Shown: positions 31,927-41,820 of the stretch, piece by piece | Layout: every line of letters begins with the position of its first letter | Position numbering within the stretch: position 1 is the first letter of the stretch | Assembly: GCA_019454045.1 (NCBI GenBank) | Contig: SKCR01023427.1 | Coordinates: 496,001-560,000 of the forward strand | Direction of reading: 5' to 3' | Length of the DNA stretch: 64,000 nt | Source: Zanthoxylum bungeanum | Lineage: Eukaryota; Streptophyta; Magnoliopsida; Sapindales; Rutaceae | Translations under genes and position numbers: made by a program | The notes under the pieces: model-generated | The model's database searches: none | Seen by the model: only the letters and a program-made list of their open reading frames with translations | Told to the model about the DNA's origin: nothing

Positions 31927-33177
31927 TTAATCAACGTTGCTTTGATTAGTAAACACTGAACATTGCGACGCCGGCCTCGGGAGCTGATCGCCGGCACTGG
32001 CGGGGCACGCCGTGAGCCCAACTGGAGGCACCATACAATTGTAAGACAAGCACAACGACACCGTATCAGGTAGCTCCAACCCAGGCTCCAACGGAAACTT
32101 TGATAAATAATTATGTTGCAAATACAATGTTCTGGTGGTACCCTCGTATACGCTCTTAATGTACTCCCGCGGCACGATCCCCGTCAGATGGTTATTATTC
32201 AAGAACAAGGTCTCAACCCCCGCCAAAACCGGAGATAATTCGCCCGTTAAAAAGTTGTGGCTCAAATCAATGATCGATCCCTCACCGTATGATGATGCGA
32301 ATGTGGGGTCCCCGATTAATCTCGATGGGACCCCACCGGATAAATTGTTCCGTTGCAAGAACATTGATGATAGCGTTGGATTAAATAGCTCGGCCGGAAT
32401 GGGCCCACTAAATTTGTTCATGCTTATGTCGAGGTACACTAACTCTGAGAGTGACGCTAATCCGTTAAGTGGGCCCCATATTGAATTGCCAGAGAGCGAC
32501 ATATAACGGAGAGTTAACGGCAGTTTTTTCAACTGTCCGGTAAGTTTGTTATTTTTTAAATCTAAATGAAGCAACTGAGCCGACACGGACGGTAACTCAC
32601 CGGACAACGAATTCGAGACCAAAATGAGAACTTTCAAGTCGGGGAGGCTCGTTAAACTGGAAGGGACTGACCCAGTGAGTTGGTTGTAGCTCAAGTCGAG
32701 TGTATGCAAGCTTTTGAGTGAAGAAAACGAAACTGGTATTGAACCAGTTAAGCGATTGTGGGTTAAGGAGATGACTCGGAGGTTAGTGAGTCGACTCAGT
32801 TGAGGGGGAATGGGGCCGGTGACAAGGCCGGGGGAGAGGACGAGTTGGGTTAACTCAGTGAGGTTTGAAATGGAAGGGGAGAGTGAACCGGCGAGGCCGT
32901 GTGAGCCGGAAAGGCCGGTTCCGAGAGTGAGGGTGGTGACTCGGTTGAGTGAACAAGTGATGCCTGAGAAAGTGGAGCAGGGATCCGGGGAGGCGAGGTT
33001 CCACGTGGAGAAGAAGTTGCTGCCTGGAATGTCAGTGAGCGTGTCCTTGATGGCTGATAGTGCTGCCAAATCAACGGCGCTGATCTTTTGATCTTGATGA
33101 TCATGTGGTTGTTGTTGTAGAGATGTGGGGGCAATGTGAAGAATGAGGAGGAGAGTGAGAAGTAGAGGCAGAGCCAT
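31927..33177 (-). CDS. Secreted leucine-rich-repeat (LRR) receptor-like protein without kinase
   Basis: The 416-aa protein begins at 33177 with a hydrophobic signal peptide (MALPLLLTLLLILHIAPTSL). A cysteine-paired N-terminal cap (DPCSTFSGITC, about residues 65-75) follows, then about ten plant-type LRRs of the LxxLxLxxNxLxGxIP form (for example SLTHNRLTGSIP and DLSYNQLTGSVP), and a C-terminal cysteine cap (SLCLSYNCMVPP...TAC). No transmembrane or kinase segment follows, so it is probably extracellular or cell-wall located. Such proteins act in ligand sensing or as co-receptors; the ligand cannot be inferred. The ORF extends upstream to 33288, but the signal peptide fixes the start. It has a single exon, as is common in this group. 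Confidence 0.9.
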   Translation of the reverse strand: MALPLLLTLLLILHIAPTSLQQQPHDHQDQKISAVDLAALSAIKDTLTDIPGSNFFSTWNLASPDPCSTFSGITCSLNRVTTLTLGTGLSGSHGLAGSLSPSISNLTELTQLVLSPGLVTGPIPPQLSRLTNLRVISLTHNRLTGSIPVSFSSLKSLHTLDLSYNQLTGSVPSSLTSLPDLKVLILVSNSLSGELPSVSAQLLHLDLKNNKLTGQLKKLPLTLRYMSLSGNSIWGPLNGLASLSELVYLDISMNKFSGPIPAELFNPTLSSMFLQRNNLSGGVPSRLIGDPTFASSYGEGSIIDLSHNFLTGELSPVLAGVETLFLNNNHLTGIVPREYIKSVYEGTTRTLYLQHNYLSKFPLEPGLELPDTVSLCLSYNCMVPPVGLTACPASAGDQLPRPASQCSVFTNQSNVD

Positions 33178-33629
33178 GTGAAAGCTTGTATGAAAGAAAT
33201 GAAAATTTTTTCGGACAAGAGAGTGAGGGGAGTTCCGATCGAGTTTGTGTATAATAAGATTCAGGATCTGAAGATTGTGAGGGACCAATGAGGAAATGAC
33301 ACGTAATACGGACTTGAAGTACGTAATCTAGGTCAAAGTACAAGAGCAGGTTTTATTTAATAAGTTCAGGCATTTGACGCATGTTTTAATTTGAAATTAT
33401 GTAATCAAAGTATATTATTCATACAAATCTAAAGAGTTGATTCCTCTAATGGTAGAATCTTATTTTGTTTTTGTCCTCTTTAATTACTTAAAAAAATCTA
33501 TCTAGGGAATCAAATGTCGGTGACTTTTTTAATATATAATTAAATATTGACATAATACAATATGTTCATTTGTAATAATGTGCAAAATTTAATTTGACGT
33601 ATTATTTATTAACAAGTCTTGCAATGTTG

Positions 33630-33806
33630 TCCTCAAGGGGCGTGACTTAGTGATGTATGGTTCAGGATCTCACCTTGAGATCATGAGTTCGAATCTATTG
33701 AGTGCATTTTTTGTAAGAGCCTGAGACAGTCGAGGATTTTACCTGATCCGCTTAAGCCCGGAACCGGTGATATCGCGGTGGGGTTTCCAACGATTTCAAA
33801 AAAAAA
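33630..33806 (+). mobile_element. SINE copy 1 of a stacked trio
   Basis: It has an A-box-like GTGACTTAGTGATG, a B-box GAGTTCGAATC and the family 3' end GGTGGGGTTTCCAACGATTTC plus poly-A. It matches the SINE at 58849-59034. The flanking repeat AAGTCTTGCAATGTTG occurs at 33614 and 33805. Confidence 0.8.
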
Positions 33807-33821
33807 GTCTTGCAACGTTGT

Positions 33822-34020
33822 CCCTAAGGGGTGTGGCTTGGTGGTGTATAGTTCAGGATCTCATATTGAGGTCCTGGATTAGAATCTAGAGAGTGCGTTT
33901 CTTGTAAGAGCATGTGACAACCGAAAGTTTTACTTACTCCCCTTAAGCTCAGAATGAGTGGTTTGGAGGTGGGGTTTCCAACGATTTCATAAATAAATAA
34001 ATAAATATAAAAAAAAAAAA
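33822..34020 (+). mobile_element. SINE copy 2 of a stacked trio
   Basis: Same family as its neighbour: GTGTGGCTTGGTGGTG A-box region, a degraded B-box (GGATTAGAATC), the end GGTGGGGTTTCCAACGATTTC and an A-rich tail. The target repeat AAGTCTTGCAA(C/T)GTT flanks it at 33805 and 34021. Confidence 0.8.
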
Positions 34021-34037
34021 AAGTCTTGCAATGTTAA

Positions 34038-34273
34038 CCTTAAGGGGCTGCTGCCTCAGTAATAAAAACTTTGAGCTCAAGTGGTTTGTTTTTTCTCAGG
34101 TTCGATGTTTGAATCTCACTATATGTATTTTCATTGGTTCATGCCCCCTACTGTAAAAAATCAGCGAATTACCTTAATATGTGTTGTGAAACTTCTACAG
34201 ACACGGGACACATATCCTAATAATTAATTGAGGTGCGCGTAAACTGTCTGGACATCTCAGTTACCAAAAAAAA
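34038..34273 (+). mobile_element. SINE of a second family, third of the trio
   Basis: It has GAGCTCAAGTGGT (A-box-like) and GGTTCGATGTTTGAATCTC (B-box-like), then a body ending GAGGTGCGCG...TGGACATCTCAGTTACC plus poly-A. A 14-bp target repeat T(C)(T/C)TGCAATGTTAA lies at 34024-34037 and 34274-34287. Confidence 0.7.
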
Positions 34274-35962
34274 TCCTGCAATGTTAATAAGTAAATATAG
34301 ATTAGACATAAATATTTGTGCTACAAATTTCATATCTCAAACCTCAACTATACAAGTTTTTCATATGAAAGGCCGTGGGTTTGTATTAGCTTCCTTATGG
34401 TTCAGATTGGATTTTTGGGATCATTGTTTACTTCGATTAGTGTAATTATGGCACAAAAAGGAATTTAAGTGTATCATCACTAATATTTAGATTTTTCCCC
34501 AATTTATTCACACTAGGAGACTCAACGTATGGTAAGAAAGTGATTTATAACTCAAACCGATTGGATTTCTCTAGTTATTTGTTTTTAATGAAAAATTCTA
34601 CATGAAGGTTCTTTTTCTTTAATTGATTGGATTTTGTTCTCTTTTTTTGGTTTTATTTTTAATTTTCCCTTATCGGTCTTATTACAAAAACTTGAAATCT
34701 ATGTCATATTTATATATTATGTATGGTCCGATACTGAATTAAATTTTGTGTTGAATTTTTTATAAAAAAATGATAGAAAATTATTTGATTTTAATTTTAA
34801 TATAATTAAATTTTAATCACGCATCACACTCGATCCAAATTCCCTATTCCCGGATAGTTGTAAAACAAGTCCAAATTCAGACAATTATAAAACTTTTTTT
34901 TTTTTTTTTTTTTTATAGAATCCATTAAAGCTATGCATTTTTATCTTCCGATCCCTAGGCATTTTTTGACTTATCATTTGGATCATGCTCAAATTTGAAA
35001 ATATTTTTTTTTTTTCTGTTTTTTTAAAATTTTTTTAAGGGTTTTTATTGTCGGACGGAATAAATATTGGGTGCTGGTTTTTTTCAAATTCATTTGATGA
35101 ATTTTTATGATATGTGTCATTTCTTTTTACACAAGTAGTTTAGAAATACTTTTAATAAGAATCCAATGAATAAAGAAATTTAAAAGTGCGTTTGATAAGG
35201 ATCCAATAAATAAAAGCATATATCATTCGTGACTTTCTTAATCATTAGTCGTCAGACATAAAATATCGACTGCAAAACTTAAAAATGTCTAATAAAAAGC
35301 TATGAAGCATGAGGAATAAAATCTTCTTAGGTGGAAGTAACCAAGGCGTAGACCAGTTTTATAAATGTGATTTCTACTGCCACACAAAAAAAAAAAAAAT
35401 ATTTGTTAAAATAATGAGAAAATGGGCATAATTATCATGATTTTGATAAAATTAATCGAAACTCATTTAATATTTAAAAATTAAACAAAATATCTATGCT
35501 GTTATAATATTTTTCTTAAATATTATATGTATTTATTATTTTACTATTTTGTCTCTTATGAAAAATTTAAAATTTTAGAAAATATGAATCAAGTGAAATG
35601 ATTTAAATATCTTTAATGATTAATAATAGAATAAATTAAAATGTTTGAATTAAATAAAAATTTTAAAGGTTCAAAATATTTAATATGACATCATTTTACT
35701 TGATTTATATTTCTGTAAGTATTTTTTAAGAAGTATTTTCGGAGCATTTAAGTTTTCCATAAAAAGAAAAATAGTAAAATGATAAATAAAGTTAACATTC
35801 AAGGGAACTGTTATAACAGTAGGGGTTTTGTTTAGCTTTTAAACACTATAGGGTTTCGATAAGGTTTTGTTAAATATCAGAGGGTTATACTTATTTTCCA
35901 TTAAAATAATTATTAATTTTTTCTTACATTTGGGACTATAATTTTCATTTTTAGTGGTTTCA

Positions 35963-38900
35963 TGTAATAACTTGGGTTTTCAGAACAGTTTTGTAAGGTT
36001 CTTAAGTCAAGTTTAAGTTTCAGAATGAGATGATGTTGGGAAATAAGAGTTTAAGTGTTGAATAATAGGTCAAAATATTTTAAAGAGGAATTTCGTTACT
36101 TAGGAAATCATGAAATTCGAAAGAACTGGTTACATGATTTTTTATATACGGAGAAAATTTATTATTCCGGCTAAAAAAATAGAAAACGAACTTCGATTTA
36201 GGTAATTTTTAAATTTGGACTCATTGTGCTATTGGCAGAATTCATGTGAAATTAGAATGGATTGGATCGATCCGGTAGGATTAGCGAGTTTTCGATAAAA
36301 TCAGATTTCACGCATGTTTGTGCTTTGATGAACGCAGTGATAGATATAAGTTAAATATGATAATATGATTATGTTTAGATGAATCCAAAAAGTTTCGGAG
36401 GGTCCAGGATCATTACGTAGCGTTGTCAGAAGATTTTACGGAAGATTTTTTGAAAACAAGTATTTCAAGAATTTAAGTTATCTAATAGTCCTCAAATGAT
36501 ATATTATGATATATTGGGTCTTTTTGACTGGTTTTGGGAGGATTAAGATAGATCCGAAAAAGTTCTAGATCTGTTTGTAACGATTTCAGACTTTTTAAAG
36601 GATTTACGGGTTTTAAGTCGAAAAGTGCATCTGATTTGATTGATTTGTAAAGTTAGATGTTTTGAGAGTAATGAAACTGAAATCATTGAAAACATATTTA
36701 ATTTGGGTGTTTCAGGAAGATCCAGAAGTTTGTTATAATTGAGACGGAAATTCCACGTAACACTGATTCTAACAGCTTATTTTCATTTATTTTGGCAGAT
36801 TTGACTGAGATTAGGAGTGTTCGTGAGATCAATTAAGTAAATTACGCTATGAATACTTGATATATAGTTTGTTTGTTTGTTTCTTTGTCTCTACATGAAA
36901 TATATGTATATAAGTTTAGTATCGACTTCCACAGATTTGGGTTGGTTATAACTACAGGTTTGGGTGGTTTGGTATAGTTATGCACAAAATCATATGTCAT
37001 GAGTATACATATAAAAGAAATAAATAAGTAAGTTAGAATTATGTCATTGATGTGTATTATGATAATGGCGTTTCTCGATGTATAAGATGTTTTTTAATAT
37101 TCGATGAATTTAAATTATGCTATGCGATATGTCTAACCTGTGATTTCTTATTAATGAATGATTAATTTATATGTGTCTGGTTGCCCTTAGTTGTTTGTTT
37201 TCTGAAATAAGTGGATTGCATACTTGTTTTGAAACTTTTTGCAAATAAAATAAAAAGGTTTTGACTTTACTTCTGATATAAGAAGATTTTGTCACAATAT
37301 ATGTTCCGCCTTTTATTAGGTCTTGCTCATCTAACTACGACCACTCTGTTTCACTCTGTCGACATAATCATGTTTCTGACAATCTCCGATTAGTGTGAGC
37401 TATTCGACATTGGACGTCTCGTTTTCCTTTCATCCGATGAGTTGGTTCCTTGACGCCTGTTATGATTTTTTGAAACAAGGATTTGAAATTTGATTCTGAT
37501 CACATAGATTAGTTTTATGAAATGCTATGAATACTTCAATTTTTACTATGTATGATATTTTGATTTATATTCTGATATTTTGAAATTTCGGTTCTACGAT
37601 ATTTCTGATTCATGTGTTTCCTGATATTTTCGATTTATGTTTTCAATGATACATTTTCTGTCACAGTGCTTGTATGATGATTTTATAGATTCTAACCCTA
37701 TGTGGGGCCTGTTTTGAGGTCCATGCCATCAGAAAACGGCTGACCTACTACCATTTGTTGACATGATCATGTTTCAGATATTGTCCGGTCTTTGCGTGCG
37801 ATTCGGATAATGGACTTACGCTTATTTTGATGTTTCTGGTTTTTGGAAACTTATGATTTCAAAAGGATTTAGTTCTGCATAAGTTGAATGTTTAAAGATG
37901 ACTTTCGTGTATTATGATTTCTGATGATGTGTGAGATGACTGTATAGTCTTCTATGTGATTTACGATTCTGATATTGAATGTGTTGTCTGTAAGACTTTC
38001 GTATTATGTTTCTATTTATGATAAAGAATATGTTGCCGGTAAGGAATTTGAATTCCAATTTCTGAATATGATAACGAATGAGATAAGTTTTTGGCATCTA
38101 TATTATGATTTCTGTTCCATATTATGAATGAAATTAACTGTGTGAAATTTGTAGTGTGATTACCATAACTGATATAGTAAATGATTGACTATAAAGAATT
38201 TGTAATATGTTATTCGATTATGATAATGTATGCTATTGTATGTAAATAATCTGTATCACGTTTCGTTTCTGATAATGAATGTCATTTGATTGTATATGGA
38301 TCGCTTGTGTGTTTTATGTTCCTGTTGTGCAGATGAAACTGGTTTTGCGATAATCATGTTGGATATGTGTCAATAATCTGCGTGCTTTTGATGATTATGG
38401 AATATACGTTAGGAAAAATATTATGAAATCTGTATAAGTTATATTTTGAGGTTGTATATATTTGTTGTAATTTAGAGTTTGAATGTTCGAAAAAGTTTCC
38501 GTATAAGAGTTTTAAACTCAACTTCTGGGTTGGTTTATAGACAAGATTTCCAAAGATTTTATGTTTAATGAGTATAAAAGACAGTATGACGTATAAGGAT
38601 TTTCTGACAGATAATTGTACTTATACATATGCGTGTATATACATGTGTGTATATAAATATGCATCATTGTATACTTTATTTGGAAGTTATTCTTACTTTT
38701 TATGATGTGTGTGGCTACTTACTAAGTTTTATAACTCATAGCTTTACAGGTTGGCAACCAGATCGGTCAGCTGTCAAGTGTAGGAAAGTCATGCTCGAGA
38801 CGACTGATCATCCAAACTGCAATCAGCCACTCTAGAATCTTGGGGACATGTTAAAGAGTCTAAAAATTACGTTGTTTACGTTTTGTATCATAAAATGCAC

Positions 38901-39184
38901 GTTGGTATATGTACGTTTGTAAATAAAAGTTTTATTTTATATGTGTGATTGTGAGCACGGGGCCCTATAGTACCGATATTGAGATTTGATATGTCTTGGG
39001 TTTGGATCAGAGGTCATTTTTGCTCATATGATGTTTGTTACAGGTTGTATTGGTGCTGAATTATGTTCCAGGTTGTCCAAAATTTATGGTGCGTCATGTT
39101 CTTTTTTCGTTAGGTTTAAGGCTTAAGGAAATGGGTTATTCCCGTCTCCTGTCGGTAGCATCTTGCCTCAAGCGGGGTGTTACA
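35963..39184 (+). mobile_element. Large solo LTR, chromovirus (Tekay/Del)-like
   Basis: It starts TGTAATAACTTGGGTTTTCAG and ends CAAGCGGGGTGTTACA, characteristic ends of Del/Tekay LTRs; the flanks TTTCA and TTTTA form an imperfect 5-bp duplication. About 3.2 kb with no pol coding. Internal blocks 'GACATAATCATGTTTCTGAC' and 'GACATGATCATGTTTCAGAT' are diverged repeats, also typical. The orientation is inferred from the TGTAATAAC start. Confidence 0.6.
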
Positions 39185-39225
39185 TTTTATAAAAAAATGT
39201 GGCTCATATATTAGAATAAAATCAT

Positions 39226-39269
<44 letters not shown>

Positions 39270-39585
39270 ATTATTTTATTTAGAGTCCGGCCAATTTCGG
39301 TGGGCCTAGCCCATCGCATGTGTGGGCTGGCCCCAGGGTCGACCATGGATGTAACATTACATCTATTGAACGAATTTGGATTAAGTGTTGAGTTAAATTG
39401 TATTTTAATTTTTTATAATTTTTCTTCAACACATGTTATAAAGTAATGCACGATTAATTACATATAAATTATTATTCAATAACTACAATCATAAATTTAA
39501 GGCAGGTTATTATGTGAGACATCATTTATTCCTCTTAAATTTAGGGAGTGAAGTGACTGAAAATTTAAGTATGACAAGAATAATG
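39185..39585. other. Short intergenic spacer with a (TA)n tract
   Basis: A TA microsatellite (about 39229-39266) and no supported gene. It ends in the TAATG target site of copia element 2. Confidence 0.6.
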
Positions 39586-40110
39586 TGTTGTAAATTCCTC
39601 AAATTCATTAAATAGGATATGTATATGGATATGTATATCATTGGGATTTTCAAGGGGTGTATGAGAGGTTGCAACCCACCCCAAGGGGTGCCCTATTGGC
39701 ACCCCTCAATGCCTTATAAAATGAGGCTTTTATTCCAAATGAAAGATACAAAAAAAAAAATATACAAGTAATATCCAGTTTTCAATGACATTGTGTTTTC
39801 TTTGTTTTTGAGAGAGAGATCAACCAATTTCTGAGTTCGCATACTTGTTAAGGAGTGCTCATTGAACAAGAAGTATCCAAGTTATCCTGGGAGAACGTTG
39901 GCAATTCGAATCCGTAGAGCACCTGTGACGGGGCCAATAAGTTCTTAAGGACAGAGAGATCTCGACTTGGATTGAATCTGTAAACTTGATTTCCAGGTTT
40001 GTCTTGAAGTTTTCTGGTTTTAGGGTTTTTGCATCTAGATATACTTTTGGTGGTTTGATCTGTTTGATTTGCACGTTATATTACTGTTTAATGACACTAA
40101 TTTAACAACA
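39586..40110 (+). repeat. 5' LTR of copia element 2
   Basis: 525 bp, highly similar to 45307-45856; it has TTATAAAA (39714-39721), a candidate TATA box about 130 bp in. The 3' copy has a short GGAGGGTTGCAA-type insertion relative to it. Confidence 0.93.
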
Positions 40111-40199
40111 ATCTTAAGAACTTATCGCTCTAGTGTTATTAGATAGTAATTCGAATGTTAGGGTTTGTATATTTTTTGAAAAATACGAAATGTGCATGT

Positions 40200-40495
40200 A
40201 AACCCGTAGGGCGTTCGAACGCCCGACGCACGCGAATGCATAAATCTGAAAATTCGTAAGAACGTTCGAACGCGTCTTCAAACGCAACTCGAACGCAAGC
40301 CTTCTGCCTTAGAACTTTCGAACGCGCAACTCGAACGTAAACTCTCTGGAATCATTCCGTTCGAACGCGTTATCAAACGCTACACGAACGTGAACTCTCT
40401 GGAAACACTGCGTTCGAACGCGTTATCAAACGCAACACAAATGCACACACTGGACAGTCTCGCTCGAACGTAGATACGAACGTGACACTAACGAT
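40200..40495. repeat. CpG-rich TTCGAACG array in the copia 2 leader
   Basis: Irregular repeats of CGTTCGAACGCG, TATCAAACGC and CTCTCTGGAA units occur between the LTR and gag. TTCGAA is palindromic. The block stands out from AT-rich surroundings. Confidence 0.7.
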
Positions 40496-41011
40496 TTTAT
40501 CCTGAAAGTATCATAAACTGCAAACTTTAATTAATATTAACTTGGTTAGTCATATACTGTAAACACATTAATCTTGGTAGTATAGATTTAAGTTATTATT
40601 AGGGTGTTCAATTATCACAAGCATACACTTAGTGATAAAGTTGAAACTTATTTCTGTGTTGCATACTTGGTTGAGAATTTAAAATGTAATTTTACACAAG
40701 TAATTCCATCCAATCTTGTTTGACACATACACATATATCTACACTTATCGTATATTATTTTGTGACATTGAAAAAGTGAAATACTGAGTTTGAATTGCTA
40801 AGAGGTTCTATTGAGAAAGTAGTTAAAGGATATTCCTTTATTTACTTTTCATAAGAAATCTTGGTTGGAAAGGACTTGTGTTTATTGGTACTACTGTCAA
40901 ATAGAACAACAAATGGATATTTGGTATATCACTTGAGACAAGATCATTTGTTGGTCGTTGTACAATTTGTCTTTTGTAGACTTATTGAACCCTGTTTGTT
41001 TCCAGTTACAT

Positions 41012-41820
41012 ATGGTTAGCGGAAACATCACAGTACCGGTCTCTCATGGAGAAAAACCGGAGAATTTTGGTGGGGCAAACTTCAAACAGTGGCAGAGCAA
41101 AATGCTGTTCTACCTGACAACTCTCCAGTTGGCTAAATTCCTCAAAGATCCTCCGGGTCCTGTGGAGGGTGAATCTGAATTGGCCAAGGAAGAGCGAGAA
41201 CAGACTTGGATGTCTGGAGACTTTTTATGCAAGAACTACCTTTTGGGTGGTCTTGACAATACCCTGTACAATGTGTACCAAGGCATGACTTCTGCGAAGG
41301 TTCTCTGGGAATCTCTCGAGAAGAAGTACAAAACCGAAGATGCCAGACAAAAGAAATTTGTCGTGGGTAGGTTCTGGACTACAAGATGGTAGTTTCAAGG
41401 ACGGTGATGTCTCAGTTGGGTGAACAAAAATAGATCATTCATGAAATACTGGATGAAGGAATGAAACTCTGTGAGACGTTTCAAGTTGCCACCATAATTG
41501 AAAAGTTGCCTCCATCATGGAAGGACTTCAGGAGCTATCTGCAACACAGAAAGAAGCAGATGAGCCTTGAAGACCTTGGAGTTCGATTGAGAATCGAACA
41601 GGACAACATGATGTCCGAGAAGGCCAGCTACAAGACTATGGAGTCTAAGGCCAACATCTTTGGGGATGTAAAGGGTAGCAAGAAAAGAAAGAACAATGAA
41701 GCTGATTCTTCCCAAGCGAACAAGAAGTTCAATGGGAAGTGCTACAACTGTGAAAAGAGCGGTCATATGACAAAGGACTGCAGAAACAAAATATCTCAGG
41801 ATAATGGCAGGAAAAATTAG
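41012..41820 (+). pseudogene. Copia element 2 gag with zinc knuckle, frameshifted
   Basis: It begins MVSGNITVPVSHGEKPENFG and continues FKQWQSKMLFYLTTLQLAKF, parallel to copia element 1 gag. The frame is lost near 41376 and a stop lies near 41430; it then resumes with [20 protein letters not shown] and the zinc knuckle [15 protein letters not shown] near 41740. It ends at a TAG at 41818. Confidence 0.88.

Larger units (their letters stand above)
33178..35962. other. AT-rich intergenic region with a SINE cluster
   Basis: The first few hundred bases are likely the LRR gene promoter. Three SINEs occupy 33630-34273. The rest (34290-35962) is AT-rich with poly-T and poly-A runs and no supported gene. 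Confidence 0.6.

Noticed and set aside
39859..40074. Minus-strand ORF repeated at 45452-45820
   Set aside because: It is an antisense ORF in both LTR copies of copia element 2.
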